The translations under genes and the position numbers were made by a program. From the NCBI GenBank assembly GCA_943787595.1, contig CALSNA010000001.1, positions 62,001-126,000 on the forward strand: a stretch of 64,000 nucleotides of DNA, in the 5' to 3' direction. The notes under the pieces are model-generated. The model was not told where the DNA came from and made no database searches. It saw nothing but the letters and a program-made list of their open reading frames with translations. Position 1 is the stretch's first letter. Every line of letters starts with the position of its first letter. Below, one piece after another: positions 1 to 9,738 of this stretch. This DNA comes from an uncultured Pseudomonadales bacterium. GTDB lineage: Bacteria > Pseudomonadota > Gammaproteobacteria > Pseudomonadales > Balneatricaceae.

Positions 1-652
1 CTTGGGGTTGTATCCATATCAGGCCTGCTTAGAGGCAATGCAGAAATTCACCGGTCAACGCGATGCTGCTACTATGGATGAGATTTGGCTGCTGCAGCAC
101 CTGCCAGTTTTCTCCCAGGGTCAAGCTGGCAAGCCCGAGCATATATTGTCCCCTGGGGTGATCCCTATAGTACAATCAGATCGTGGTGGTCAAGTGACTT
201 ACCATGCGCCAGGTCAGCTGGTTGTTTACTTGTTGCTGAATCTTAAGCGCTTGCATTTGGGGGTGCGCCAGTTGGTAAGTATTATGGAGAACTCCATCAT
301 TGCGTTGTTGCACGAATATGGGATACAGTCCAACATCAAACATGCTGCTCCTGGTGTATATGTGGCTGGACGTAAACTTGCGTCACTTGGATTGCGAGTT
401 CGTAGAGGCTGTAGTTTCCATGGATTGGCCCTAAATGTGGATATGGATATGCACCCTTTCAAACAAATCAATCCGTGTGGTTATCCAGATCTTTCCATGG
501 TGCAGTTATGTGATTTGTACCCAGATTGTGATATTGATCGGGTAGAGATAAGCTTACTGGATCAACTATGTCATCATCTGGGCTATAATAAGCGTCTGGA
601 GTCCATTGTTGTTAATGAAACGCTGATATCAGCACCTATTGGCGCTTGTTAA
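1..652 (+). CDS. lipB: Octanoyl-[ACP]:protein octanoyltransferase LipB (5' end outside window)
   Basis: LipB moves the octanoyl group from acyl carrier protein to lipoyl domains of 2-oxoacid dehydrogenases and GcvH, the first step of endogenous lipoate synthesis in the cytoplasm. The visible 216 residues follow the E. coli protein nearly end to end: [14 protein letters not shown], a conserved Lys in [22 protein letters not shown] and the catalytic Cys in INPCGYPDL. The reading frame is open at the left edge, so the N-terminal residues lie outside the window; the TTG at position 2 is not the start. lipA follows 306 bases downstream, the usual neighbour and next enzyme of the pathway. Confidence 0.95.
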   Translation, partial: LGLYPYQACLEAMQKFTGQRDAATMDEIWLLQHLPVFSQGQAGKPEHILSPGVIPIVQSDRGGQVTYHAPGQLVVYLLLNLKRLHLGVRQLVSIMENSIIALLHEYGIQSNIKHAAPGVYVAGRKLASLGLRVRRGCSFHGLALNVDMDMHPFKQINPCGYPDLSMVQLCDLYPDCDIDRVEISLLDQLCHHLGYNKRLESIVVNETLISAPIGAC

Positions 653-958
653 GCATATTCACAATGTTTTAATTAAACCAACAGATAAACTCAAACTAGT
701 GTTATTATTTTGAGTGACATGTGGTTCAGTAAATCATTGTTATACCTGTTTTTCCGTAAGTGTTATTTACTTTAGACAGCCCCGGATAAGGTCGTACGTG
801 AAGGTTCGACTAGCCACATCTGGGTACAACCCACGTTGTTTGTCATCTTATGGGTTAGACTTGGCTCTAGTGCTGTATTGGCATACATTATTGATGTGTG
901 GAAGTTCCTTAAATGCACAGAAACTGTTTCATATTTAATATATCTAGACAGGATAACC
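653..958. other. Spacer between lipB and lipA, no gene seen
   Basis: About 300 bases without a convincing coding frame, tRNA-like fold or clear terminator. The open frame reaching upstream of lipA through this stretch has no similarity to LipA N-termini and is taken as chance. Confidence 0.6.
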
Positions 959-1915
959 ATGGTCACTTTAAACAAGGTTAAAACCGGCGTTAAACTACGT
1001 GGTGCAGATAAAGTTGCCCGTATTCCCATCAAAGTGCTACCCACCACAACTATGCCTCGTAAACCAGATTGGTTGCGTATCAGAGTGCCCGCATCCCCAG
1101 CGATTAGTCAGATTAAAAATATATTGCGCAAACATAAACTGGCTTCAGTATGTGAAGAGGCTAGCTGTCCTAACCTGAGCGAATGTTTCAGTCATGGCAC
1201 AGCAACCTTTATGATAATGGGAGAAATATGCACGCGCCGCTGTCCATTCTGTGATGTGGCTCATGGTCGTCCCCATGCTCTTGATAGTGGTGAGCCTATT
1301 GAACTGGCTACTGCTGTAACTGAGATGGCACTAAGGTATGTGGTGATTACTTCCGTTGATCGGGATGACCTGCGTGATGGTGGGGCGCAACACTATGTCG
1401 CTTGTATCAAGGCTATCAATCAACTTGCACCAACCACTAAGATTGAAATACTGGTGCCGGACTTTCGTGGGCGCATGGATATTGCTCTTGATATACTGAA
1501 ACAACATCCACCGCATGTATTTAATCACAACCTTGAGTCAGTACCTCGATTGTACAAAAAGATTCGTCCTGGGTCTGATTATCTCTGGTCATTGAAGTTG
1601 CTGCAGCGATACAAACAGTGCTGCCCCCAAGTATTAACCAAATCAGGCCTGATGGTCGGGTTGGGCGAAAGCAATGAGGAAATTATTCAAGTACTTAGAG
1701 ATTTGCGGGCACACGATGTTGATATGCTGACTCTGGGACAATACTTACAGCCTAGTTCCAGCCATCTGGCTGTTGAGCGATTTATGCCTCCAGCTGAATT
1801 TGACGAGTTGGGCGATATAGCACGTAAGCTTGGCTTCCAGAGTGTCGCTAGCGGGCCATTAGTACGTTCATCGTATCATGCTGATATACAGGCTAGAGGT
1901 GATATTGTTAGCTAG
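959..1915 (+). CDS. lipA: Lipoyl synthase LipA
   Basis: Radical-SAM enzyme that inserts two sulfurs at C6 and C8 of the protein-bound octanoyl chain made by LipB. It carries both cluster motifs: the auxiliary-cluster cysteines [12 protein letters not shown] (CX4CX5C) and the radical-SAM motif CTRRCPFC (CX3CX2C). The C-terminal RSSYHAD supplies the conserved serine ligand region. ATG 959 was chosen because CAGGA lies five bases upstream and the 318-residue product matches the usual length (E. coli 321); the frame is open further upstream but that extension has no LipA character. Confident identification. Confidence 0.96.
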   Translation: MVTLNKVKTGVKLRGADKVARIPIKVLPTTTMPRKPDWLRIRVPASPAISQIKNILRKHKLASVCEEASCPNLSECFSHGTATFMIMGEICTRRCPFCDVAHGRPHALDSGEPIELATAVTEMALRYVVITSVDRDDLRDGGAQHYVACIKAINQLAPTTKIEILVPDFRGRMDIALDILKQHPPHVFNHNLESVPRLYKKIRPGSDYLWSLKLLQRYKQCCPQVLTKSGLMVGLGESNEEIIQVLRDLRAHDVDMLTLGQYLQPSSSHLAVERFMPPAEFDELGDIARKLGFQSVASGPLVRSSYHADIQARGDIVS

Positions 1916-2027
1916 CTGGATCAGCTACTTGTTAGAACAATGATGGAACTCTGTCCAAGTGTTCTGAAGTAAGTTGGATTCGCCAGATGCTGTGAGTAAA
2001 AATTGCTGGCTAAATATTGGTTTTGCC

Positions 2028-2071
2028 ATGATAGATAGCTTGATAAGATTCTATCTATCATTGCAGCTTTT
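2028..2071 (+). terminator. Possible terminator hairpin between lipA and ffh
   Basis: An 11-bp perfect inverted repeat, ATGATAGATAG (2028-2038) and CTATCTATCAT (2051-2061), with a 12-base loop and a T5 run at 2067-2071. The stem is AT-rich and the T-run is offset by about five bases. It could end lipA transcription or simply be a leader hairpin of ffh. Confidence 0.35.
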
Positions 2072-2089
2072 TCTTAGGTAGGTATGTTA

Positions 2090-3469
2090 ATGTTTGATAA
2101 TTTGACTAAACGCCTTGGTGAAACGCTACGAAGTATTCGTGGTCAAGCTAGATTAACCGAGGAAAATATAAATACTACTTTACGCAAAGTACGTATAGCT
2201 CTGCTGGAAGCTGATGTTGCTTTGCCAGTGGTTAAAACATTTATTAACCAGGTTCGACAACGGGCAATTGGTACTGAGGTTAGCCGCAGTCTCAGTCCAG
2301 GACAGCAATTTATCAAAATTGTTCAGCAGGAATTGATAGCTATTATGGGGGCTGCCAACGCAGAGCTCAACTTGGCTAGTCAGCCACCAGCTGTGATATT
2401 ACTGGCAGGCTTACAGGGTGCTGGTAAAACCACTGTGGCAGCAAAGCTGGCTTATTTTCTGTTGCAACAGAAAAAGTCTGTACTGCTGGTCAGCGTGGAC
2501 ATTTATCGTCCGGCAGCAATCAAGCAACTGGAAACTTTAGCAACAAATATTGGGGTTAGCTTCTTCCCAAGCAGTAGTGACCAGCTGCCTGTAACAATTG
2601 CTTGTCATGCTCTGACCTATGCTCGTCAACAACATATAGATGTACTAGTTGTCGATACCGCTGGTCGTTTGCATATCGACCATGACATGATGTCTGAGGC
2701 GCAAGCTCTGCATGCGACATTAGACCCTGTAGAAACCTTGTTTGTAGTAGACGCAATGACTGGCCAGGACGCTGCAAATACTGCCCAGGCATTTAATGCA
2801 GCCTTAGATTTGACCGGAGTGATCCTGAGTAAAACGGACGGTGATGCCCGTGGTGGTGGTGCCTTGTCAGTACGTCATATTACTGGTAAACCCATCAAAT
2901 TTATGGGTGTTGGTGAAAAGGTGGAAGACCTGGAACCATTCTACCCAGACCGGGTGGCATCACGAATTCTCGGTATGGGCGATGTACTCTCCTTGATCGA
3001 AGAAGTCGAACGTAAAGTTGACAAGTCCAAGGCAGGACAGTTAGCCAACAAGCTGAAACGTGGCAAGGGTTTTGATTTGGCCGACTTCCGTGATCAGTTG
3101 CAGCAGATGAAAAATATGGGTGGTATGGCTGGATTGATGCAGAAGTTGCCAGGAGCATCTGATATGGCTAAGGTTGCGCAAAATGCCGAAGCTGAACAAC
3201 ACATTGGGCAGATGGAGTCCATTATTAATTCCATGACTCCCCGTGAAAGGGCCTTTCCTGATACTTTGAACGGTTCTCGTAAACGGCGGATTGCTGCTGG
3301 TTCGGGAACCCAAATTCAGCATGTCAACCGACTTCTTAAACAACATAAACAGATGCAGAAAATGATGAAAAAAGTATCTGCCAAAGGTGGTATGCAGAAA
3401 ATGATGCGTGGATTGCAGGGTAAGTTGCCATCAGATATGAGTGGCTCAGGAATTCCTCCATGGAGCTAG
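2090..3469 (+). CDS. ffh: Signal recognition particle GTPase Ffh
   Basis: Protein subunit of the signal recognition particle; it binds 4.5S RNA and signal sequences of nascent membrane proteins and docks with FtsY. Domain order is the standard N-G-M. The G domain shows GLQGAGKTT, DTAGRLH, TKTDGDARGGG and GMGDV; the C-terminal M domain is methionine-rich with GSRKRRIAAGSG and repeated KMM motifs. Start ATG 2090 is preferred over ATG 2084 because AGGTAGG (2076-2082) is then seven bases away and the protein begins MFDNLTKRL as in E. coli. The 459-residue length is normal (E. coli 453). It precedes rpsP, as in many gammaproteobacteria. Confidence 0.97.
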   Translation: MFDNLTKRLGETLRSIRGQARLTEENINTTLRKVRIALLEADVALPVVKTFINQVRQRAIGTEVSRSLSPGQQFIKIVQQELIAIMGAANAELNLASQPPAVILLAGLQGAGKTTVAAKLAYFLLQQKKSVLLVSVDIYRPAAIKQLETLATNIGVSFFPSSSDQLPVTIACHALTYARQQHIDVLVVDTAGRLHIDHDMMSEAQALHATLDPVETLFVVDAMTGQDAANTAQAFNAALDLTGVILSKTDGDARGGGALSVRHITGKPIKFMGVGEKVEDLEPFYPDRVASRILGMGDVLSLIEEVERKVDKSKAGQLANKLKRGKGFDLADFRDQLQQMKNMGGMAGLMQKLPGASDMAKVAQNAEAEQHIGQMESIINSMTPRERAFPDTLNGSRKRRIAAGSGTQIQHVNRLLKQHKQMQKMMKKVSAKGGMQKMMRGLQGKLPSDMSGSGIPPWS

Positions 3470-3640
3470 AATGAATGCTTTTCTTTAGCGGGCATTTTCT
3501 GTAGAATACTTGCCCTGATTTAAAATGCCGTGTCCGCATAAGTGGCTGTCTATCAAGATCGATATAGGTGGCTATATGTGGACTCTATTGAATAACTGTG
3601 GGTCATTGCAAAAGCCCGCTTGACACGAAAGGGATAATGC

Positions 3641-3892
3641 ATGGTAACCATTCGTTTAGCCCGTGGGGGCTCAAAGAAGCGTCCATTTTATCATTTAACA
3701 GTTGCTGATCAACGTAACCCACGTGATGGTCGTTTTATTGAGCGTATTGGTTTCTTTAACCCCGCGGCACGTGGTCAACAAGAAGCTACCCGAATTAATT
3801 TATTACGTGCCGATCATTGGTTGGGGCGGGGGGCTAAGCCCAGTGCCACTGTGGCAAAACTAATTAAGCAAGCGCGTAAGCCTGTTCAATAA
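3641..3892 (+). CDS. rpsP: 30S ribosomal protein S16
   Basis: Small-subunit protein S16 (83 residues) with the family start [19 protein letters not shown] and the IERIGFFNP motif. AAAGGG sits seven bases before ATG 3641. It opens the conserved rpsP-rimM-trmD-rplS operon, which couples ribosomal protein supply to 16S maturation and tRNA methylation. Confidence 0.97.
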   Translation: MVTIRLARGGSKKRPFYHLTVADQRNPRDGRFIERIGFFNPAARGQQEATRINLLRADHWLGRGAKPSATVAKLIKQARKPVQ

Positions 3893-3924
3893 TCAGGTTC
3901 TGTCAAGGCCGGACTGAAAGATAA

Positions 3925-4470
3925 TTGAGGATTGTCGGTTTAGTGGATACACGTGTGTTATTGGGGCGTATCACCTCAGTATATGGTGTACAAGGCTGGG
4001 TTAAAGTACATTCCAGTACCGAACCCATAGACAATATCTTCAACTACAGGCCCTGGCAGGTGCGTCTTGCTGATCGCTGGCATACCGTTGAGTTGCAGCA
4101 CGGAAAGCGTCATGCTAAGCATAGCAAGATATTGATTGCAAAACTGGCTGGTTGCTATGATCGTGATAAAGCGCGACAGTACTGTGGCGCTGATATTGCA
4201 GTTGACCAATCTCATTTGCCAATACTTGGTCCTGATGACTATTATTGGCAGCAGCTAATTGGTTTGGCGGTTAAAACTACATCGGGTATACAGCTTGGTG
4301 ACGTTGATTACTTGATGACTACTGGAGCCAACGATGTTTTGGTAGTTCAGGGACAAGCTGACAGTATTGATTGCAAACAGCGTCTTATACCTTGGTTGCC
4401 TGGCAAAGTTATTATAAGTACTGATATCACGGCAGGTGTTATTCTAGTTAACTGGGATTCAGAGTTCTAA
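3925..4470 (+). CDS. rimM: Ribosome maturation factor RimM
   Basis: RimM binds S19 and helps mature the 3' domain of 16S rRNA. The N-terminal RimM barrel begins LGRITSVYGVQGWVKV and the PRC-barrel part contains DDYYWQQLIGL and GANDVLVV. The start is uncertain: TTG 3925 gives 181 residues; GTG 3943, with GAGG twelve bases upstream, gives 175. No ATG is available. The stop codon directly abuts the GTG of trmD, so the two are translationally linked. Confidence 0.93.
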   Translation: MRIVGLVDTRVLLGRITSVYGVQGWVKVHSSTEPIDNIFNYRPWQVRLADRWHTVELQHGKRHAKHSKILIAKLAGCYDRDKARQYCGADIAVDQSHLPILGPDDYYWQQLIGLAVKTTSGIQLGDVDYLMTTGANDVLVVQGQADSIDCKQRLIPWLPGKVIISTDITAGVILVNWDSEF

Positions 4471-5217
4471 GTGAAGTTTGGCATCGTCGCTCTGTTTCCT
4501 GGTATGTTACAGGCAGTCACTGAATATGGCGTCACAGGTCGCGCTGTTCGGAATAGCTGCATTTCAATAAATAGTTATAACCCAAGAGACTTTACGCAAG
4601 ACAAACATCGTAAAGTAGATGATCGACCCTATGGCGGTGGCCCAGGGATGTTGATGAAGGTCCAGCCTTTACGTGATGCTATAGCCAAGGCCAAACAGGA
4701 GTTGGATCAACCCAAGGTAATCTACCTATCGCCCCAAGGGCGACGCTTGGATCAATCGGGAGTGGTGGAATTAGCCAGTTTGAAGAGTTTGATATTGGTA
4801 GCGGGACGTTATGCAGGCATTGATGAACGTTTGCTGCAAACTGACATCGATGAACAGTGGTCCTTGGGAGATTTTGTTCTGAGTGGTGGAGAGTTAGCAG
4901 CTATGGTATTCATCGATGCCGTAGTTCGTCAGTTGCCCGGTGTGCTAGGATGCCAGGAATCGGCAGCAGCAGATTCTTTTGCCAATGGCTTGTTAGATTG
5001 TCCACGTTATACCCGGCCTCAGACCATTGACGGGCTGGCTGTGCCGAAAGTACTTACTAGTGGTAACCATGACAATATTGCATTTTGGCGAATCCGGCAG
5101 CAATTGATTTGTACTTGGCAAAAACGGCCCGACTTGCTAGAACATCTAGTCTTAACCACTGAGCAAGAGCAATTTTTGAAAGAATTTATTCGTTCGACGA
5201 AGACATTAGATAGTTGA
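4471..5217 (+). CDS. trmD: tRNA (guanine-37-N1)-methyltransferase TrmD
   Basis: SPOUT methyltransferase that makes m1G37 in tRNAs reading CNN codons and some others, preventing +1 frameshifts. The knotted SAM site is recognisable ([31 protein letters not shown]) and Asp168 in [12 protein letters not shown] is kept. GTG 4471 follows the rimM stop without a gap. Two positions that are nearly invariant in the TrmD sequences I know differ here: GRYEGID reads GRYAGID (residue 115) and SGGELPAM reads SGGELAAM (residue 143). Length 248 is normal. Confidence 0.95.
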   Translation: MKFGIVALFPGMLQAVTEYGVTGRAVRNSCISINSYNPRDFTQDKHRKVDDRPYGGGPGMLMKVQPLRDAIAKAKQELDQPKVIYLSPQGRRLDQSGVVELASLKSLILVAGRYAGIDERLLQTDIDEQWSLGDFVLSGGELAAMVFIDAVVRQLPGVLGCQESAAADSFANGLLDCPRYTRPQTIDGLAVPKVLTSGNHDNIAFWRIRQQLICTWQKRPDLLEHLVLTTEQEQFLKEFIRSTKTLDS

Positions 5218-5233
5218 AATACAGGAGTGAGTC

Positions 5234-5596
5234 ATGAGTGGTAAAAATGCAATTATTCAGCACATTGAAGCTGAGCAGATGAATAAGGTAATGCCTGACT
5301 TTGGTCCTGGTGATACTGTCGTAGTTCAAGTCAAAGTGAAAGAAGGTAGTCGTGAGCGTCTGCAGGCTTATGAAGGGGTCGTGATTGGTAGACGCAACCG
5401 CGGCCTTAATTCTGCCTTCACAGTGCGTAAAATATCTTATGGCGTTGGGGTTGAGAGAACTTTCCAGACCTACAGCCAGCAGGTGGACAGTGTTGTAGTC
5501 AAGCGTCGAGGCGATGTACGTCAAGCTAAGCTTTACTACCTACGTAATCTGTCAGGTAAGGCTGCCCGTATCAAGGAAAAATTGACCAAGCATTAG
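5234..5596 (+). CDS. rplS: 50S ribosomal protein L19
   Basis: L19 lies at the interface of the 30S and 50S subunits. The 120-residue product shows the family motifs [33 protein letters not shown] and RAKLYYLR-like [24 protein letters not shown] is placed seven bases ahead of ATG 5234. Last gene of the rpsP operon. Confidence 0.97.
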   Translation: MSGKNAIIQHIEAEQMNKVMPDFGPGDTVVVQVKVKEGSRERLQAYEGVVIGRRNRGLNSAFTVRKISYGVGVERTFQTYSQQVDSVVVKRRGDVRQAKLYYLRNLSGKAARIKEKLTKH

Positions 5597-5645
5597 TCTT
5601 AACTGATTGCATATATTGTGCTGGCTGATTGTAGTGATATTGAAT

Positions 5646-6587
5646 ATGGCCACAAATCTTGATGGCACTGGCAAATTCAAGTCTATATCCAACCAAGACA
5701 TTGACCAGTGCGCTCTAGATGCCTATATTGATGCCCTTTGGCTTGAACGAGGTCTAAGTAACAACACTCGTGATAACTACCGGCGTGATCTACGGCAATT
5801 CGCTGATTGGCAGCTGGGTTATCATCGTTCCCTATTAGGCGCTAAGGTTTCTGATGTGCTGGGTTACTTGGCAGAACGTTCCATGGCTAACCACAAACCT
5901 GCGTCAATTGCACGTAGTTTGTCTGCTTTGAAGGGTTTCTTCCGTTATCACCTACGTGAATCCAATATTGCGCTTGATCCCACCCAACAGATTAAGCCAC
6001 CCAAACTGGGTCGGTCACTGCCTAACTCAATTACTGAAGCTGATGTGGAAATTTTGTTAGCCGCACCAGATGTGGCCACTGATCTGGGTTTGCGTGATCG
6101 TGCCATGCTGGAACTTCTGTATGCTTGTGGCTTAAGGGTCACAGAACTGGTGGAGCTAGAATTAGCTCAGATCAATTTCCCCCAAGGGGTAGTGAAAGTG
6201 ATGGGTAAAGGAAGCAAAGAAAGGCTGGTACCTTTGGGGCAGGTTGCCTTGCTCTGGTTACAGCGATATCTGCATCAGTCCCGGCCACAGTTATTGCAGA
6301 TGGGACTCAGTCAAATCCTATTTCCTAGTACACGGGGGAGGCAGATGTCTCGTCAGACTTTTTGGTATCGTGTTAAGCGACATGCACTGAAGGCTGGTAT
6401 TAAGAAGCCCTTATCTCCTCATGTTTTGCGGCATGCGTTTGCAACTCACTTACTGAATCATGGTGCTGATCTACGTATTATTCAGTTACTGCTTGGACAT
6501 CGTGATTTATCCACTACACAGATATACACTCATGTTGCTACCCAGCGCTTGCAAATGCTGCATCAGTCTCATCACCCCCGCGGATAA
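5646..6587 (+). CDS. xerD: Site-specific tyrosine recombinase XerD
   Basis: With XerC it resolves chromosome dimers at dif at the septum under FtsK control. An N-terminal SAM-like core-binding domain (residues about 20-105) precedes the catalytic domain. All six catalytic residues are visible: Arg164 (CGLRVTEL), Lys188 (MGKGSKER), His259 and Arg262 (SPHVLRHAF), His285 (LGHRDLS) and Tyr294 (TQIYTHVA). ATG 5646 gives 313 residues, about 15 longer at the N-terminus than E. coli XerD. The xerD-dsbC-hom order matches pseudomonads. Confidence 0.95.
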   Translation: MATNLDGTGKFKSISNQDIDQCALDAYIDALWLERGLSNNTRDNYRRDLRQFADWQLGYHRSLLGAKVSDVLGYLAERSMANHKPASIARSLSALKGFFRYHLRESNIALDPTQQIKPPKLGRSLPNSITEADVEILLAAPDVATDLGLRDRAMLELLYACGLRVTELVELELAQINFPQGVVKVMGKGSKERLVPLGQVALLWLQRYLHQSRPQLLQMGLSQILFPSTRGRQMSRQTFWYRVKRHALKAGIKKPLSPHVLRHAFATHLLNHGADLRIIQLLLGHRDLSTTQIYTHVATQRLQMLHQSHHPRG

Positions 6588-6735
6588 AGCTAGATTTAAT
6601 ATATCATTGACCAGATTATTACCTTGCTAGAGTAGATTCATTGCCGCTATGATTAGATTAAGGCTATACCACAATTATAGCTGCAATTTATTGTGTTAAT
6701 TTTGCCACTGTTTTTTTGATAAGTTGAGCATCATA

Positions 6736-7485
6736 ATGACATATTTTACAAGAAAATTTACCTTATTTGTGTTGCTGATTTTAGATTCCAGTCTAGCCTG
6801 TTCTGACGATATGGCAGCCATCAGAGCCAGTTTGATACGTATTGAAGCGGGCCTGACGGCTCAAGAGATAAACTCAACCCCTATGCCAGGCATATACCGA
6901 GTTCAGTTATCACCTACACGAACTATATACATGAGTGCTGACGGCGAGTTTTTTTTTAGCGGCGATATGTATCACAATAGCAACTCTCAGGGACTGCAGA
7001 ACTTAACCCAGTTCGATCAGCAACGAATTCGCAGAGGGCTGTTGGCTACAGTATCTGATAATAGCGGCTGGATGTTTGCGCCAACTGGTAAAACCAAAGC
7101 CGTAATTACTGTTTTTACTGACGTGGATTGCTACTATTGCCAGAAATTACACCAGGAAATCAAGCAGATTAATGACTTGGGTATTGCAGTGCACTATTTG
7201 GCTTTTCCGCGAGCTGGAATTGGCAGTGATGCCTATGCCCAGATTGCTTCAGCCTGGTGTGCTGATGATCGTAATGAAGCCATAACCACTGCTAAAATTA
7301 AAGCTCAGAATGGTGGACTATCTGAAAGCCCTTACTTCGAATGTGATCATCCAGTCACAGAACACTATGAATTAGGTAAAATGATGGGAATTACTGGTAC
7401 ACCAGCCATAGTGACTCAGGCAGGGCTTATGATCCCGGGCTACTTGCCCGCTGCTGCCTTGGCTAAGCGTTTAAATCTGCTCTGA
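6736..7485 (+). CDS. dsbC: Thiol:disulfide interchange protein DsbC
   Basis: Periplasmic disulfide isomerase that reshuffles wrong disulfides and is kept reduced by DsbD. It has a signal peptide (positive start TRK, hydrophobic core about residues 8-20, probable cleavage near SLA/C), an N-terminal dimerisation domain with the GIYRVQLSP stretch, and a C-terminal thioredoxin fold with active site DCYYC and cis-proline motif GTPAIV. Start ATG 6736 was preferred to TTG 6724. A second cysteine pair follows (AWCADD, FECDH), as in E. coli DsbC. 249 residues. Confidence 0.92.
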   Translation: MTYFTRKFTLFVLLILDSSLACSDDMAAIRASLIRIEAGLTAQEINSTPMPGIYRVQLSPTRTIYMSADGEFFFSGDMYHNSNSQGLQNLTQFDQQRIRRGLLATVSDNSGWMFAPTGKTKAVITVFTDVDCYYCQKLHQEIKQINDLGIAVHYLAFPRAGIGSDAYAQIASAWCADDRNEAITTAKIKAQNGGLSESPYFECDHPVTEHYELGKMMGITGTPAIVTQAGLMIPGYLPAAALAKRLNLL

Positions 7486-7492
7486 TCCTAGT

Positions 7493-8272
7493 ATGGAAAG
7501 TGGCTTTTTCTATATTGCTAAGCTGACGTGGCTACTGATCGCGCCAGAAAGCCTGTTGTTGTTTTGGTTATCTTGGTGTTTATTATGTCTGTGCCTTGGA
7601 TCGTTACTTTATGCACGGCGCTTGTTGCTTGGGCTAACATTTACTTGTTTGTTGATTGGTTTTTTTCCAGTTGGAGAGTGGCTGCTGTATCCATTGGAAA
7701 GCCGTTATCAGGCTAATCCACAATTCAATCAAGTGGATGGTATCATTGTGCTTGGTGGTGCAGAAAATGTTCGCCTTGCCAGTATTTGGCAGCAGACATC
7801 GGTGAATGCGGCAGGGGAACGCTTGCTTGCACTGCTCTCTTTGTTGCAGCGTTACCCGCAGTCTAAAGTCATTTTTACTGGGGGTTCTGGCAGTATGACG
7901 GCACAGCATTACAAGTCTGCTGATATGGTGCATGCCATGCTACAACAGTATGATGTATCACTAGAGCAGGTTGCATTTGAGTCGAAATCACGCAATACCC
8001 ATGAAAATGCATTATTTAGCAAAACTTTAATGCAGCCTTCAAAGGATGAAACTTGGTTGCTGGTAACCAGTGCTTGGCATATGCCCAGAGCCATGGCAGT
8101 ATTTTGTCAGGCCGATTGGGCCGTCTTACCTTATCCGGTAGACTTTCGTAGTCTAAGGCACCATTTGCTAAGGTTGGACTGGGGCTTTGCCAAACATTTG
8201 GGTAACCTGAATCAAGCTGTCAAAGAATGGGTGGGCCTTTTAGCGTACCACTGGACTGATAGAAGCTGTTAG
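7493..8272 (+). CDS. YdcF/ElyC-like membrane protein (DUF218)
   Basis: Two N-terminal hydrophobic segments (about residues 6-30 and 40-62) are followed by PLESRY and a DUF218 domain: VDGIIVLGG, KVIFTGGSGS, SKSRNTHENA and LVTSAWHMPRAM. This is the architecture of the ElyC/YdcF family, inner-membrane proteins linked in E. coli to envelope and undecaprenyl-phosphate homeostasis. Which paralogue it matches cannot be decided by eye. It starts seven bases after the dsbC stop and is probably cotranscribed with it. Confidence 0.85.
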   Translation: MESGFFYIAKLTWLLIAPESLLLFWLSWCLLCLCLGSLLYARRLLLGLTFTCLLIGFFPVGEWLLYPLESRYQANPQFNQVDGIIVLGGAENVRLASIWQQTSVNAAGERLLALLSLLQRYPQSKVIFTGGSGSMTAQHYKSADMVHAMLQQYDVSLEQVAFESKSRNTHENALFSKTLMQPSKDETWLLVTSAWHMPRAMAVFCQADWAVLPYPVDFRSLRHHLLRLDWGFAKHLGNLNQAVKEWVGLLAYHWTDRSC

Positions 8273-8426
8273 CTGTGTTTTTCTGTGTGTGGCACTCAAT
8301 TCATGGTAATGCAATTGTGTTGATAGGCTTATGGCGATAAAATCGTATGCTCTTGAACATCTATCTCGTTGATCTGCTAGTCTGATTGACCGATCTTTGT
8401 TATACCTGCAATGGTGAGGTTTTTCT

Positions 8427-9728
8427 TTGCAAGCAATTAGAATTGGCATTTGTGGTTTTGGTACCGTTGGCGGTGGAACTTTTAATGTATTGCAGCGCAA
8501 CAGCAATGAGATAGCCCGCCGTACTGGCTGTCCCATTGTCGTTGAGCAGATTGCCATGCGTCGGACTAATCCAAATTGTAATATTGGCAATACAATGACC
8601 ACCGATGATATTTTTGAAGTGGCCAATAACGCTACTATTGCTGTGTTGGTTGAACTTATCGGTGGCCATCAGCCAGCCATGGACTTGATCATGACAGCCA
8701 TCAAGAATGGCAAACATGTGGTGACTGCTAACAAGGCATTGATTGCGGAGCACGGCAACGAAATATTTGCTGCAGCGCGAGCCAATAATGTGATTGTTTC
8801 CTATGAAGCTGCGGTAGCTGGTGGTATTCCTATTATTAAGACCCTACGGGAAGGGCTATCTGCTAACAATATCAACTGGTTGGCAGGTATTATCAATGGC
8901 ACTAGCAATTTTATCCTCACTCAAATGCGTGATCATACGCGGGCTTTTGCCGATGTGTTACAAGAAGCACAGCAATTGGGTTATGCTGAAGCTGATCCAA
9001 CCTTTGATGTTGAAGGTATTGATGCGGCTCACAAACTGACCATCCTAGCCTCTCTGGCCTTTGGGATCCCTCTCCAATTCAGTAAGTGTTATACCGAAGG
9101 CATCAGCCAGATTACTGCAGAAGATGTTACCAATGCTGAAAAATTGGGTTACCGCATTAAACATCTTGGACTGACACGACGCACTCCTGATGGCATTGAA
9201 TTACGGGTACACCCAACCTTAATTCCTGAAAAATGTTTAATTGCCAATGTCCATGGAGTTATGAATGCTGTACTAGCCAATGGCGATGCGGTTGGTTCAA
9301 CCTTATATTATGGGGCTGGGGCTGGGGCTGAGCCTACGGCATCCGCCGTTGTGGCCGATTTGGTTGATGTTGTACGTGATCTGGCGCTAGATTCTGATTC
9401 ACGTGTGCCATCATTAGCGTTTCAGCAGGGCGCTTTATCAGATAGCCCGGTATTACCTATGTCACAGATAACCACTGCCTTTTATTTGCGTATGATGGTT
9501 AGAGAACGCCCTGGAGTGCTGGCTCAGGTGACCCGCATACTGGGTGAGCGTGGTATTAGCATTGAAGCCATTCAACAGCAAGAACATCATTGCGAACCAG
9601 TTCCGGTAATTATACTGACTCGGCCTGCCAAGGAACAATTTATGAATGAAGCTATCGTAGCTATTGAAGCACTAGCGGATATTGCAGGGGAAGTGACCCG
9701 CATTCGGGTGGAAGAACTCGATAGTTAA
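8427..9728 (+). CDS. hom: Homoserine dehydrogenase
   Basis: Reduces aspartate semialdehyde to homoserine, the branch point to threonine and methionine. The Rossmann motif is GFGTVGGGTFNVL near the N-terminus, the catalytic domain contains GGIPIIKTLREGLSAN and ADPTFDVEGIDAAHK, and a C-terminal ACT domain (about residues 352-430, starting FYLRMMVRERPGVLAQV) suggests threonine feedback. It is the monofunctional type without an aspartokinase. The start is TTG 8427, with GAGG eight bases upstream; no ATG or GTG fits the conserved start of the Rossmann fold. 433 residues. thrC follows after ten bases. Confidence 0.96.
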   Translation: MQAIRIGICGFGTVGGGTFNVLQRNSNEIARRTGCPIVVEQIAMRRTNPNCNIGNTMTTDDIFEVANNATIAVLVELIGGHQPAMDLIMTAIKNGKHVVTANKALIAEHGNEIFAAARANNVIVSYEAAVAGGIPIIKTLREGLSANNINWLAGIINGTSNFILTQMRDHTRAFADVLQEAQQLGYAEADPTFDVEGIDAAHKLTILASLAFGIPLQFSKCYTEGISQITAEDVTNAEKLGYRIKHLGLTRRTPDGIELRVHPTLIPEKCLIANVHGVMNAVLANGDAVGSTLYYGAGAGAEPTASAVVADLVDVVRDLALDSDSRVPSLAFQQGALSDSPVLPMSQITTAFYLRMMVRERPGVLAQVTRILGERGISIEAIQQQEHHCEPVPVIILTRPAKEQFMNEAIVAIEALADIAGEVTRIRVEELDS

Positions 9729-9738
9729 AGGATCTGTC

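Noticed and set aside
226-471. Minus-strand frame inside lipB
   Set aside because: It lies opposite a clearly conserved gene and its product resembles nothing known; antisense shadow.
781-840. GGTTCGAC motif resembling a tRNA T-arm
   Set aside because: No acceptor, D or anticodon stems can be built around it.
836-958. 41-codon N-terminal extension of lipA
   Set aside because: No similarity to LipA N-termini; ATG 959 has the ribosome site and the right length.
2556-3346. Several minus-strand frames inside ffh
   Set aside because: Overlap the conserved Ffh domains; shadows of codon bias.
5186-5524. Minus-strand frame over rplS
   Set aside because: Opposes L19 throughout; no family resemblance.
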